Shown: positions 9,249 to 18,108, numbered from the stretch's first letter. The stretch is DNA of 64,000 nt from an uncultured Erythrobacter sp. (GCA_947500645.1 CANMSD010000001.1:868001-932000); one strand, 5' to 3'. A program made the numbers and translations. Notes: generated by a model not told the origin, from the sequence alone.

Positions 9249-10586
9249 TCAAAAACCTGGTTGCGAGGCCAGACGCTGGCTTTGCGGAGTGAGGCAATCG
9301 GTGCGCCCGCAGCGCAGGCATGCACTGCCCAGCGGGGTTGCATCTTCGGGCTTGAGCGACAGGCCCCTTGCAAGCGCCAATTCACCTGCAAAACGCGCCT
9401 CAACCCCCAGAACTATTGCCCCTTTTGCAGAGCACGCCACGCCGTCTCCCTCCACCGTTCGCGCTGCGGTGAACCAGTGTTTGGGCGCCGCCTCACCTTC
9501 GCTAAACAAGACCGCCTGTGTCATTAGTGTGCCTGGCTGCTCGAATGCGGCGTAGGGCACCCAGGCGGGCCAGCGCGCGCCGTTGAGCGGGAACATCGCT
9601 CCGCTCGCCCCTGCGGTGTAACTGGTTAGCCGCCCCGCCCGATCAAACCGTGCGCTGAAGAATGGCAGGCCCCGCTCGCCCACGCGCTGCAAGGTCGTAA
9701 GCCGCTGCGCCAATTGGTCGAAACTGACAGAGAACCGTCGGCGCAGGGTTGGCAAGTCATAAGCGGTTTGCTCGCAAGCACGCAGAAACCGGCCATACGG
9801 CATCAGCAGAGCACCCGCGACGTAGTCGGTCACAGCCTCGCGAAAGGCGTCGCGCGCCTCTTGCGTCGCAAACCCCGCTCCCTCGACCAACAATTCGATC
9901 TGCTCACGCTGTTCAAGGCTGCCGACCTGACGAGCAATCTGGAACCGACGCGCCGCCCCGGCGAGCATCTCCGATATCTGTAGCTGCCGTGCATGCAGGT
10001 CGAGTCGGTGCACCTGTCCCGGGATGACCTCGGCAGGCAGTATCCGCACGGAAAGCTGGTGCTTTTCACGCAGATGAGCGCTCAGCCCGGCGCTGATCTC
10101 TCCCTGCGACAATCGCAATCTGTCCGCGAGTTCTTCGGCCGCATGATCGAGATCGGCAAAATGGTTCTGCCAACGTTCAATCGCTTCGCGCGCTTCACGG
10201 ACCGGATCATCTCGCCGTGCCTCCCCCATTCCTCCTGCATCGAACAAGCGTGCAAAGGCGGCGGCGGCTTGCGGAGCAGCGGCGAGAAACTCTTGCACTT
10301 CTTCACGGTCGATACCGAGATCGGCGAAGCGCTCATCCGACAATCGCCGCGCGAGACCATCGACCCCGCCAATCGCTTCGTCCTCTCGCAAGCTCCGAGG
10401 ATCGAAGTCGAACCGCTCGATTACCTGCACCAGCACGCGGGCGGAGAGCGGACGCTGGTTGCGCTCGATCAGGTTGAGGTAGCTTGGGCTGATGCCAAGC
10501 GACGTCGCCATTGCGGCTTGGGTCAGGCCTTCACGCTTGCGTAGGCGGCGTAGAGCAGGACCGGCGAGAAGAGCGTTATCGGGCAT
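9249..10586 (-). CDS. XRE/M78-type short-chain fatty acyl-CoA regulator (ScfR/RamB-like)
   Basis: This 445-residue regulator has an N-terminal XRE helix-turn-helix (about 10-65, LTQAAMATSLGISPSYLNLIE), a central ImmA/IrrE-related M78 region, and the C-terminal domain of the short-chain fatty acyl-CoA regulator family. The C-terminus carries C423xxC426xxxxC431; relatives such as mycobacterial PrpR bind an Fe-S cluster through conserved cysteines, so these could be ligands (inference). RamB/PrpR-type proteins control glyoxylate-cycle and propionate genes. Here the gene is divergent from isocitrate lyase, with two clear inverted repeats between them, so control of aceA and itself is the natural reading. 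Confidence 0.88.
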   Translation of the reverse strand: MPDNALLAGPALRRLRKREGLTQAAMATSLGISPSYLNLIERNQRPLSARVLVQVIERFDFDPRSLREDEAIGGVDGLARRLSDERFADLGIDREEVQEFLAAAPQAAAAFARLFDAGGMGEARRDDPVREAREAIERWQNHFADLDHAAEELADRLRLSQGEISAGLSAHLREKHQLSVRILPAEVIPGQVHRLDLHARQLQISEMLAGAARRFQIARQVGSLEQREQIELLVEGAGFATQEARDAFREAVTDYVAGALLMPYGRFLRACEQTAYDLPTLRRRFSVSFDQLAQRLTTLQRVGERGLPFFSARFDRAGRLTSYTAGASGAMFPLNGARWPAWVPYAAFEQPGTLMTQAVLFSEGEAAPKHWFTAARTVEGDGVACSAKGAIVLGVEARFAGELALARGLSLKPEDATPLGSACLRCGRTDCLTPQSQRLASQPGF

Positions 10587-10594
10587 ATCAGCGT

Positions 10595-10610
10595 TGTAAA
10601 TTACTTTACA
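10595..10610. promoter_or_regulatory. inverted repeat, candidate operator near the regulator start
   Basis: TGTAAA-TTAC-TTTACA is a perfect inverted repeat of 6-bp arms, 9 bp upstream of the regulator start codon. Related half-sites CTGTAA (10658-10663) and TTTAC (10666-10670) lie on the aceA side. It is a candidate site for autoregulation by the adjacent ScfR/RamB-like protein. Confidence 0.5.
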
Positions 10611-10642
10611 GCTTCACACAAGATTTGAGAGTTTCCAGCCGA

Positions 10643-10662
10643 TACAGACAAGAAAGTCTGTA
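10643..10662. promoter_or_regulatory. inverted repeat, candidate operator of aceA
   Basis: TACAGAC and GTCTGTA form perfect 7-bp arms around a 6-bp AAGAAA spacer, 78 bp upstream of the aceA ATG. The spacing and position fit a dimeric regulator site in the divergent control region. No binding data can be inferred from sequence. Confidence 0.5.
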
Positions 10663-10740
10663 AGGTTTACTGGAGAATCGCCCGCTCTTCGCGCATGCAC
10701 AATGGCACAAACCTCCCCATCACGCTGCAGGAGAACAGCC

Positions 10741-12339
10741 ATGACATATCAGAACACCATTGCCCAAATGCAGGGCACTATCGCTGCCAACGGACCTAGC
10801 TGGGGCGCTATTGACCCCGAAGCAACCGCCCGCATGGCGATCCAGAACCGTTTCCCGACCGGCCTCGATATCGCTAAATACACCGCGAAGATCATGCGCG
10901 CCGATATGGATGCCTATGATGCCGATCCGGCGAACTACACCCAGTCGCTCGGCTGCTGGCACGGTTTTATCGCGCAGCAGAAGATGATTTCGATCAAGAA
11001 GCATTTCGGCAGCACCAAACAGCGCTACCTCTACCTGTCCGGCTGGATGGTCGCCGCCCTGCGGAGCGAATTCGGCCCGCTGCCCGACCAATCGATGCAC
11101 GAAAAGACTAGCGTTCCGGCGCTGATTGAGGAGCTTTACACCTTCCTCAAGCAGGCGGACGCCCGCGAGTTGGGCGGCATGTTCCGCGAACTCGATGCCG
11201 CACGCGATGCTGGCGACGAAGTGGAGGCAAAGCGTCTCGAAAATGCGATCGACAATTACGAAACGCATGTCGTTCCAATTATTGCGGACATCGATGCAGG
11301 CTTCGGCAATGCTGAGGCAACCTACCTGCTCGCCAAAAAGATGATCGAAGCTGGTGCCTGCGCGCTGCAGATCGAAAACCAGGTCTCTGACGAGAAGCAA
11401 TGCGGCCACCAGGACGGCAAGGTTACTGTTCCGCATGAGGACTTTCACCAGAAGATCCGCGCCTGCCGCCACGCTTTCCTCGAAATGGGCGTGGAAGACG
11501 GCATCATCGTTGCCCGTACAGACAGCCTTGGCGCTGGGCTGACGAAGCAGATTGCCTACACCAAAGAAGAAGGCGATTTGGGCGATCAGTACAACAGCTT
11601 TCTTGATTGCGAAGAGGTTGATCCGACCAACATCAAGAATGGCGATGTATTCCTGAGCCGCGACGGCAAACTGCTGCGCCCCAAGCGTCTGCCATCGAAC
11701 CTTTACCAGTTCCGCGCTGGCACCGGCGAGGATCGCTGTGTTCTTGATGGCATCACCTCGCTGCAAGCGGGAGCCGACCTGCTATGGATCGAAACCGAGA
11801 AGCCGCACGTTGAGCAAATCGCTGGCATGGTCGACCGTATCCGCGAAGTCGTACCGAATGCGAAGCTGGTTTATAACAACTCGCCAAGCTTCAACTGGAC
11901 GCTGAACTTCCGGCAGCAAGTGTTTGATACATGGGAAGAAGCCGGTAAGGATGTATCGGCCTACGACCGCGACAAGCTGATGAGCGTCGATTATGACGCG
12001 ACCGAGCTTGCGCAAGAGGCCGACGAGAAGATCCGCACCTTCCAGGCCGATGCTGCGAAGCGTGCTGGCATCTTCCACCACCTCATCACTTTGCCGACCT
12101 ATCACACGGCTGCGCTGAGTACCGACAACCTCGCCAAGGAGTATTTCGGCGAACAGGCAATGCTAGGCTACGTCAAGAACGTGCAGCGTGAGGAAATCCG
12201 CCAGGGTATCGCTTGCGTAAAGCACCAGAACATGGCCGGCTCCGACATTGGCGATGACCACAAGGAATACTTCGCCGGTGAAGCCGCATTGAAAGCGGGC
12301 GGCAAGGACAACACTATGAACCAGTTTGCGGCTGCTTGA
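10741..12339 (+). CDS. aceA: isocitrate lyase (large type)
   Basis: Isocitrate lyase cleaves isocitrate to glyoxylate and succinate, the entry step of the glyoxylate shunt used for growth on acetate and fatty acids. The 532-residue product is the long form found in pseudomonads and some alphaproteobacteria. Visible motifs are IADIDAGFGNAEAT (metal-binding Asp near 183-185), the catalytic KQCGH with Cys221, and IVARTDSLGAG. The start at 10741 is preceded by AGGAG at 10729-10733; an in-frame ATG at 10702 has no such site. The gene diverges from its likely regulator. A 34-bp imperfect tandem repeat begins inside its last codons. Confidence 0.97.
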   Translation: MTYQNTIAQMQGTIAANGPSWGAIDPEATARMAIQNRFPTGLDIAKYTAKIMRADMDAYDADPANYTQSLGCWHGFIAQQKMISIKKHFGSTKQRYLYLSGWMVAALRSEFGPLPDQSMHEKTSVPALIEELYTFLKQADARELGGMFRELDAARDAGDEVEAKRLENAIDNYETHVVPIIADIDAGFGNAEATYLLAKKMIEAGACALQIENQVSDEKQCGHQDGKVTVPHEDFHQKIRACRHAFLEMGVEDGIIVARTDSLGAGLTKQIAYTKEEGDLGDQYNSFLDCEEVDPTNIKNGDVFLSRDGKLLRPKRLPSNLYQFRAGTGEDRCVLDGITSLQAGADLLWIETEKPHVEQIAGMVDRIREVVPNAKLVYNNSPSFNWTLNFRQQVFDTWEEAGKDVSAYDRDKLMSVDYDATELAQEADEKIRTFQADAAKRAGIFHHLITLPTYHTAALSTDNLAKEYFGEQAMLGYVKNVQREEIRQGIACVKHQNMAGSDIGDDHKEYFAGEAALKAGGKDNTMNQFAAA

Positions 12340-12427
12340 GCAGGAGCCGTAGGGAACAATTTGCGGCTGCTTAAGTGGCAACCGTTGGGAACCTGAGCGA
12401 GTTTGCCGTAAGGCAACTCGCCGGGAA
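12325..12427. repeat. imperfect tandem repeats and hairpin after aceA
   Basis: Two copies of a unit beginning TTTGCGGCTGCTT and ending GGGAAC (about 12325-12358 and 12359-12392) are followed by a third segment also ending GGGAAC. That third segment folds into a hairpin, GCGAGTTTGCC-GTAA-GGCAACTCGC (12397-12421, one bulged T). The first unit includes the aceA stop, so the array looks like a duplication of the gene end. It lies between aceA and the small downstream gene and could affect mRNA stability or read-through. Confidence 0.5.
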
Positions 12428-12477
12428 CCAAAACAAGGCTGAAAGAGCTTTACCTCTACCAGCCGAGGAGAGTGATA

Positions 12478-12657
12478 ATGACGAACGCTACGACACCAGA
12501 ACCAGCACGTGCCCGCGCCCTGCTATCGACGGCTGACATGAAGCTGCTGCGCCGCGCGCTGGAGAGCCATGCTCGCAACACCGAAGACCGCGATGAGCTT
12601 GCCAAGATCAACGCACTGCACCACCGGCTTGGCACCTACGTTCCAAATCCGGAGTAG
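12478..12657 (+). CDS. small conserved-looking hypothetical protein after aceA
   Basis: This 59-residue polar protein is supported by a good ribosome binding site (GAGGAG at 12465-12470, 7 bp before ATG). It is rich in Ala, Arg and charged residues: ARALLSTADMKLLRRALESH is an amphipathic helix, followed by NTEDRDELAKINALHHRLGTY. I recognise no domain. It follows aceA on the same strand, separated by a repeat/hairpin, so it is probably expressed with aceA. A mini-hairpin of the CGGTCGC family lies 90 bp after its stop. Function unknown. Confidence 0.65.
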   Translation: MTNATTPEPARARALLSTADMKLLRRALESHARNTEDRDELAKINALHHRLGTYVPNPE

Positions 12658-12744
12658 GAAAGCTCCCGTTTCCAGCATTCTCCTGGGGAGGAGAACACGG
12701 CCGTCGTAGCGCAACCCCCGGCGTCTACGGCGGCCGTTACTTTG

Positions 12745-12761
12745 CGGTCGCTTTGCGACCG
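12745..12761. repeat. CGGTCGC-type mini-hairpin between convergent genes
   Basis: CGGTCGC-TTT-GCGACCG is a perfect 7-bp-arm hairpin between the convergent small gene and the M20 hydrolase. The same arms recur at 23630-23647, 36640-36657 and 37208-37225 with different loops. There is no T-run on the plus side, so it is not a classical terminator. Confidence 0.55.
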
Positions 12762-12774
12762 ACCGTTCCACCGA

Positions 12775-14115
12775 TCAGCCGCCATTCCTAGGCATCAGGT
12801 TGAGCGTCGCCGCCGTCATTGCTTCGGTTGCGGTCGATATCACCGCCTCGGCATCGGGCGCCCAGAACGGCGAGTGCAACGAAGGCAGTTCGATCTCGCC
12901 GCGCTCGGACGCCTCCCATTGATCCATCGGCACACCGCCAACCCAGAAGATCAGCGACTCGATGTTCTCCGGATCAGCCAGGTAGAACTGACCAAAGTCC
13001 TCACCACCCATCACCGGCGGCGTTTCCTTGATCCGCTCCCCAAACCGGTCGGCGAGACCGGCCATCACGCGTTCGGTGAACTCCGGCGTGTTGTAGGTCG
13101 ATGGCAGATACGGATCCTGCACCGTTACCACTGGCATGCGATCTTCCGGCATGCCTGCCGCCATCGCCTCAGCCTTGGCGATCCGTTTGATCCCCTCAAG
13201 CAGAGCCGCGCGCGATTCCGCGCCGTAAGAGCGGACCGTCAACTGCAGTTTCGCTTCATCTGGGATGATGTTGTGCTTAGCGCCTGCCAAGAAGCTGCCG
13301 ACCGTAACAACCGCTGGATCGAGTGGGTTCTTCTCGCGGCTGACCAAGGTCTGCAAACGCATCACGATGCTCGATGCGACCACGATCGGGTCCTTGGTCG
13401 TGTGCGGGTAGGCACCGTGACCGCCGACGCCCTTCACCGTGATGTCGACACTATCGACATTGGCAAGCGCGTAGCCCTTGGCGTAGCCGATGAAGCCCGC
13501 AGGCGCGCCCGCCGCATCGTGGAAGCCAAGCACATAGTCAGGTTTGGGGAAGCGTTCGAACAACCCGTCTTCAAGCATCGCCAGAGCGCCCAGCCCCAGC
13601 TCTTCCGCCGGTTGCAGGATCATGACCAAAGTGCCCGACCACTCGTCCTTGCGTTCCGCGAGCAGCTGCGCAGCGCCGATCCACGCCGCCATATGCGTAT
13701 CGTGCCCGCAAGCATGCATCAGGCCGCTCTCGATGCCAGAGGCTGGCACCCCGCGCGCCTTGGACGCATAAGGTAGACCGGTTTGCTCTTCGACCGGCAA
13801 GCCGTCCATATCTGCGCGCAACATCACGGTCGGGCCATCGCCATTGCGCATCACCGCGACCACGCCGGTCTGGCCGACACCCTCGGTCACTTCGTAACCC
13901 AGCTCGCGCGCCCGCGCCGCCAGCTTCTTGGAGGTCTCGAACTCTTGAAACGACAGCTCGGGATTGGCGTGCAGGTCCTTGTAGAGCTCCATCAGGCCCG
14001 GCATGTCCTCGACGACAGCATCGCGCAGCTCATCCGCCTGCGCCGGTGCGCTCAACACCAGCGCTCCCAAAGCCAGCCCGATCGTCGCCGAGCTTCTCCG
14101 TATCATCGCACGCAT
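12775..14115 (-). CDS. exported M20 family amidohydrolase
   Basis: From the ATG at 14115 (GGGAG ribosome site just upstream) the 446-residue product begins with a Sec signal peptide (MRAMIRRSSATIGLALGALV...APAQA). The mature part is an M20 peptidase/aminoacylase-like hydrolase of the hippurate-hydrolase/IAA-amino-acid hydrolase group. LRADMDGLPV and HACGHDTHMA supply metal ligands, QPAEELGLGA the catalytic Glu, and a dimerisation domain (VKGVGGHGAYPHTTKDP) lies in the middle. It probably removes acyl groups from N-acyl amino acids or peptides in the periplasm; the substrate is not deducible. It is followed across a hairpin by a convergent small gene. Confidence 0.9.
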   Translation of the reverse strand: MRAMIRRSSATIGLALGALVLSAPAQADELRDAVVEDMPGLMELYKDLHANPELSFQEFETSKKLAARARELGYEVTEGVGQTGVVAVMRNGDGPTVMLRADMDGLPVEEQTGLPYASKARGVPASGIESGLMHACGHDTHMAAWIGAAQLLAERKDEWSGTLVMILQPAEELGLGALAMLEDGLFERFPKPDYVLGFHDAAGAPAGFIGYAKGYALANVDSVDITVKGVGGHGAYPHTTKDPIVVASSIVMRLQTLVSREKNPLDPAVVTVGSFLAGAKHNIIPDEAKLQLTVRSYGAESRAALLEGIKRIAKAEAMAAGMPEDRMPVVTVQDPYLPSTYNTPEFTERVMAGLADRFGERIKETPPVMGGEDFGQFYLADPENIESLIFWVGGVPMDQWEASERGEIELPSLHSPFWAPDAEAVISTATEAMTAATLNLMPRNGG

Positions 14116-14364
14116 TCTCAAACTCCCGTCTTTGTGTGGCCCGTCACTATCCGGACCGTCCAGCCAGCTCCATTCGTCGCACGTGAAGCACGTTTGGAAC
14201 GCATGGAACACTGTCCTAGAGCAAAATTCCAATCGATCACAAACACCGCCTTTGATCGGAAAAATCGATCATCTGGAGGAGGTGTTCGCGCGTCATGCTG
14301 ACCGTTTCGCATAAATAGGGTGCGGTAGGAAATCGTCGTCTGCGCAAGACAATCGTCCGCCCGC

Positions 14365-16164
14365 CTAAAGATCATATGTCATCACCAGCAGGACCGATAG
14401 CGTCGCAACCATCAACACCACCAGAGGCACACCGGTGCGGATGTAATCCTTAAACTCGTAATTCCCCTCCGCCATGATCAGCATGTTCGTCTGATAGGCA
14501 ATGGGCGTCGCGTAGCAGAGGTTGCAGCCGAACAGCACGGCAAGGACCAGCGGCTCTGGCGGAAGGCCCAATTGTGCGGCAATGCTGAAAGCAATCGGCG
14601 TGCCCACAGTCGCTGCGGTCGCATTTGAGGCGAAGTTGGTAAGCACGGTCACGAAGGCCATGATCGCGGCCAGCACCAGCGCGGGTGGCAAGACGCCAAG
14701 CCCCAACGACAAGGCCTCGCCCAGCCACGCCGCCGCTCCGCTTTCGTCGATCACGCGGCCAATCGCGATACTCGCGGCGACCAGCACGATCACCTGACCC
14801 GACAGCGCCCTACCCACCCGGTCGAATTTTACACACCCGGTGACAAACATCAGGATCGCACCCGCCAGTGCAGAGATCGCAATTGGGAAAACACCAATCG
14901 ATGCGGTGAACACGGCGAAGCCCATGATCGCGGCGGCAAGCACAGCCTTGGAACGGCGAGGCAATTCGCGCGCACCTTCCAGCATCAGCAGGCTGTCTGC
15001 TCGCGAGAAGGCTTCGAGGTCTTCCTGCAACCCCATCACCAGCAGCACGTCACCTTCCGCGATGCGCAGATCGCCGCCTTCGGAATATTGATCGGGTCCG
15101 CCGAGCAGGCGGGCTGGCCGGTGAATACCCAGCACCGCGACCCCATAGAGATCGGCGATCCCCGACGATGGCAACGTCCGAGTGATCAGCCGCGAATCCG
15201 CCGTAACCGTCATTTCGAAGACGAGAATATCGCTGCCCTGTGCCGACGCATTACGCTTGATCCGGTCGAGCACCCAGTTGGGGGCAAGCTCACCTCTCAG
15301 CTCGCGTACAGCATCTTCCAGCGCTTCGTGAGTGCCCGAAATGTGGATGCGTTGCTGAGCGTAGAGCGGCCCCGTCTGCTCGCCATGGAAAACGATTCCA
15401 TCGGGCAGTTTCGGCAGGATATCGGAAACATCCTGCCCGATCAGGTCGCTGTCTCCGGCAATCCGCAAACGGGTGTGAAACCGGCGCACGTTCTCGTCAG
15501 CGGCTACTTTGTTGTCCCCGAGCAGACGCGGCATGACCAGCCACATGTAGGGCAGCGCCACAAGGCCTGCGAGCAGCACGATCGGGGTGAAATCGAACAC
15601 GCCCATCTCGCGCATGCCCAGATCGACCGCGATGGAAACCACCAGGATGTTTGTCGATGTGCCGATTGTCGTCGCCAGTCCGCCGATCAGCGATGCGGCG
15701 TTCAAGGGCATCAACGTCTTGGATGTGGGCAGAGCGCCGCGCGCCGCCAGGGCTGCGAAGATCGGTATCATCAACACCAGAACCGGCGTGTTGTTGACGA
15801 ACATCGACAGGATGAAAACAATTACCAGCGAAACCAGCAGACCAAGCTGAAGGTTTACCTTGAACACCCGCTGCAACACGCGGGCCGCAGGCTCCAGCGC
15901 GCCGGTGACGACCAGCCCCCTGCCCATCACCATCAGCGCGCAGATCGTAATCAGCGCGTAATGGCCGAAGCCGCCAAATGCGAGCGCGAGCCCGTCGATT
16001 TCACGGGTGCCAGGTAGCGGGAAGAAATAGAGACCCACCGCAATCACGGCGATTGTCAGCAGCGAGACGATCTCGATCGACATCCGCCCGCGCACAAAGC
16101 CGACAAACATCAGTATCGTGACAACCATTGCGGCTATCGCATGAAGAGATGGCATTGACAGCAT
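14365..16164 (-). CDS. SLC13-type permease with RCK/TrkA-C domains
   Basis: This 599-residue transporter has an SLC13/ArsB-NhaD fold. Hydrophobic helices fill the first 200 residues, with the family segment MFVNNTPVLVLMIPIF. A soluble insert (about 210-385) with two TrkA-C-like ligand-binding domains follows, and then the second transport half with FASNATAATVGTPIAF and GCNLCYATPIAYQTNMLI near the C-terminus. Relatives move sulfate, citrate or dicarboxylates with sodium; the two soluble domains indicate control by a bound ligand. It is divergent from the alcohol dehydrogenase gene across a repeat-bearing region. Confidence 0.88.
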   Translation of the reverse strand: MLSMPSLHAIAAMVVTILMFVGFVRGRMSIEIVSLLTIAVIAVGLYFFPLPGTREIDGLALAFGGFGHYALITICALMVMGRGLVVTGALEPAARVLQRVFKVNLQLGLLVSLVIVFILSMFVNNTPVLVLMIPIFAALAARGALPTSKTLMPLNAASLIGGLATTIGTSTNILVVSIAVDLGMREMGVFDFTPIVLLAGLVALPYMWLVMPRLLGDNKVAADENVRRFHTRLRIAGDSDLIGQDVSDILPKLPDGIVFHGEQTGPLYAQQRIHISGTHEALEDAVRELRGELAPNWVLDRIKRNASAQGSDILVFEMTVTADSRLITRTLPSSGIADLYGVAVLGIHRPARLLGGPDQYSEGGDLRIAEGDVLLVMGLQEDLEAFSRADSLLMLEGARELPRRSKAVLAAAIMGFAVFTASIGVFPIAISALAGAILMFVTGCVKFDRVGRALSGQVIVLVAASIAIGRVIDESGAAAWLGEALSLGLGVLPPALVLAAIMAFVTVLTNFASNATAATVGTPIAFSIAAQLGLPPEPLVLAVLFGCNLCYATPIAYQTNMLIMAEGNYEFKDYIRTGVPLVVLMVATLSVLLVMTYDL

Positions 16165-16223
16165 AGGTCGTGCGCAGGGTTCTCTCAGTGCGGCCGAAAT
16201 TACAAGAGATTATTCTTTGTTCT

Positions 16224-16267
16224 GGCTTCAAGCGCCAGCGTTCGCATCCGCTCACTCGGCTATCCTC
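16224..16267. repeat. 44-bp dispersed repeat, copy 1
   Basis: This segment matches 23485-23528 at 39 of 44 positions in the same orientation. Both copies lie 60-80 bp upstream of a minus-strand start codon (the SLC13 gene here, the DsbA-fold isomerase there), and both are followed by mini-hairpins. Confidence 0.65.
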
Positions 16268-16302
16268 CGGGGCCCGCCCCCTGCGTGGCCACCCCTACGG
16301 AC

Positions 16303-16366
16303 GGGCATGCGCCCCCTTCGGCTGGCTTGCCAGCCGATCAAGACAGGCTTGCGGCGCTACGCGCCG
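16303..16366. repeat. mosaic mini-hairpin array A
   Basis: There are three consecutive small hairpins: GGGC-ATGC-GCCC (16303-16314), CGGCTGGC-TT-GCCAGCCG (16319-16336) and CGGCGC-TAC-GCGCCG (16352-16366). The first module is identical at 37193-37204. The array lies between the divergent SLC13 and alcohol dehydrogenase genes. Confidence 0.65.
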
Positions 16367-16438
16367 ATTTGTTGGTTGCGACCTCTGGGTATGGTCGTCA
16401 AGGTGGGCATAAATCGCGCTAGGGAGTCAGCCGCAAAA

Positions 16439-17488
16439 ATGAAAGCACTGGTGTTCAACGGACCGCGAGACATTCGCTATGAAAGTTTCGCCGATCCCGA
16501 ATTGCGTAGCGCCAACAGCGCAATCCTGAAGGTCGAAAGCTGTTCGATCTGCGGCAGCGACCTCCACATGTATCACGGCGCACATATCGGAAAGACCGAG
16601 TATGGCGCGGATTCCCTCAAGTTTTGCACCGGCCATGAATTCATCGGCGAAGTCGTGGAAGCGGGCGGCGACGTGCACGGCTTCAAGGTGGGCGATAAGG
16701 TTTTGGCCGCAGGCGGCACGGGCTGTGGCACCTGTTCCTTCTGCATGACCGGCAGGGCTAGCGAATGCGCCGTCAGCACGGCCTTCGGGATCGGGCCGGT
16801 GCTGCAAGGTGGCCAGGCCGAGTATGTCTGCGTGCCTAATGCCGACGATACGCTCCATTCAACCGAGGGCCTGACAACCGAGCAGGCGTTGTTGCTCACC
16901 GACGGCATGGCGACCGCCTATTTCGGGCTGACCCGCGCCGATCCGCAGCCGGGCGGCAACGTGGCGATAGTCGGCCTCGGTCCGATTGGTCTGATCGGGG
17001 TCGAGCTCGCCTTTCTGCTCGGCGCGAGCCAGGTTATCGCGATTGATCCGGTGGCATCGCGGCGAGAAATGGCTGAGAAGCTAGGCGCAACCACCTTTGC
17101 GCCGGGACCTGACCTGCAGGCGCAGGTGCTTGAGGCGACCGGCGGTAAAGGTGCGCAATCCGTATTTGAGGCAAGCGGCGCAAAGGGCGCGATCAACGCC
17201 GTCCTGCCGCTAACCGCGCGACGGGGAACCGCGAGCTTTGTCGGCATACCGGAGCCGGACGATGCCCTGCCGCTGCCGCTAATCATGTTCAAGAATATCA
17301 CCGTGCGCGGGGGCATTTGCGATGTCACCAATATGTGGCCGCATCTCGTGCCGCTGGTGCAATCGGGCCGGATGAAGGCCAACGCCCTGTTCAGCCACAA
17401 CTTCGACTTGAGCGATGGCGCGGAGGCCTATCGGCTGTTCGACAGCCGCGATGAGGGCGTGCTCAAACTGCGCATCGATGTAAATTAG
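16439..17488 (+). CDS. zinc-dependent alcohol dehydrogenase (MDR superfamily)
   Basis: This 349-residue medium-chain dehydrogenase uses NAD(P) and zinc. The N-terminal catalytic part shows CSICGSDLHMYHG (catalytic Cys), GHEFIGEVVEAG, VGDKV and the structural zinc cluster GTGCGTCSFCMTGRASEC. The Rossmann domain has VAIVGLGPIGLIGVEL near residue 176. It probably oxidises a secondary alcohol or polyol, since it resembles the threonine/butanediol dehydrogenase group, but the substrate is not clear. The start at 16439 (MKALVFNG) is the family's usual N-terminus, although the open frame continues upstream through repeat DNA. Its stop overlaps the convergent GNAT gene stop by 4 bp. Confidence 0.92.
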   Translation: MKALVFNGPRDIRYESFADPELRSANSAILKVESCSICGSDLHMYHGAHIGKTEYGADSLKFCTGHEFIGEVVEAGGDVHGFKVGDKVLAAGGTGCGTCSFCMTGRASECAVSTAFGIGPVLQGGQAEYVCVPNADDTLHSTEGLTTEQALLLTDGMATAYFGLTRADPQPGGNVAIVGLGPIGLIGVELAFLLGASQVIAIDPVASRREMAEKLGATTFAPGPDLQAQVLEATGGKGAQSVFEASGAKGAINAVLPLTARRGTASFVGIPEPDDALPLPLIMFKNITVRGGICDVTNMWPHLVPLVQSGRMKANALFSHNFDLSDGAEAYRLFDSRDEGVLKLRIDVN

Positions 17489-18000
17489 GAGCGCGCGAGC
17501 TTACCGTAGAGATACAGGTCCCGCACTCCGATATGCGTCGTTTCATGCTCGCGCAGATGCGCCTCGCGCGTGAAACCAAGGCGTTCGAGCAGTCGCACTG
17601 ACGGAGCGTTATCGACATCGACTTCGGCAGTGAGTTTGCGCATGCCTTCGGTGTCGAACAGGTGCGCGACCAGCGCGCCCATGCATTCGTGAGCAATGCC
17701 CTCGCCCTGCCGATGCATGACCGTAACATAGCCGATTTCTTCGATGCCCTTTTCATGCGCGGGGACCGCGACAAACCGGCCGACCACCTCGCCGTTTTGA
17801 TCCTCGGCAATCCAGGTGCGCCCGGTCCAGTCAGGATCCGCGAGCCAATCCCAAAGCTCCGTCTCAGAGGTGAACTCAGCCCGCGACATATAGAGGTTCT
17901 GCTGTTTGTCAGCGAAGGTCGGGAACAGTGCCGCGCAATCCTCGCGCTGCAGCGGACGCAATATGAAGCGGGGAGTTTGTAGAAGCGGTACATCCTTCAT
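17485..18000 (-). CDS. GNAT family N-acetyltransferase (RimJ/RimL-like)
   Basis: This 171-residue GNAT protein begins TPRFILRPLQREDC, the RimJ/RimL-type N-terminus, and has the acetyl-CoA loop HRQGEGIAHECMGALVAHLF and the C-terminal NAPSVRLLERLGFTREAHLREHE. It probably acetylates an amino group on a protein N-terminus, amino acid or small molecule; no specific substrate is indicated. It converges on the alcohol dehydrogenase with overlapping stops. Upstream lies a mini-hairpin array that separates it from the LysR gene on the same strand. Confidence 0.88.
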   Translation of the reverse strand: MKDVPLLQTPRFILRPLQREDCAALFPTFADKQQNLYMSRAEFTSETELWDWLADPDWTGRTWIAEDQNGEVVGRFVAVPAHEKGIEEIGYVTVMHRQGEGIAHECMGALVAHLFDTEGMRKLTAEVDVDNAPSVRLLERLGFTREAHLREHETTHIGVRDLYLYGKLARS

Positions 18001-18015
18001 GGCAGAGCTCTATCT

Positions 18016-18108
18016 CGGTTCGTGCGGCGAACCGCAAGGGCGTACGCCCGCCCGCAGCGGCGCGGACTTGTCCGCAAGCCGCGAGGAAAACGCGCGCCCG
18101 GATGGGCG
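18016..18108. repeat. mosaic mini-hairpin array B
   Basis: There are four consecutive hairpins: CGGTTCG-TGCGG-CGAACCG (18016-18034), the palindrome GGGCGTACGCCC (18038-18049), GCGGAC-TT-GTCCGC (18062-18075) and CGCCC-GGAT-GGGCG (18095-18108). About 30 bp around the third hairpin recur in inverse orientation near 23524-23554. The array lies upstream of the GNAT start. Confidence 0.65.

Noticed and set aside
10720-11766. 348-codon minus-strand frame inside aceA
   Set aside because: Antisense to isocitrate lyase, whose motifs are unambiguous. No start signal.
12742-13776. 344-codon plus-strand open frame opposite the M20 hydrolase
   Set aside because: It starts inside a hairpin repeat and mirrors the codon pattern of the hydrolase; no motif is recognisable.
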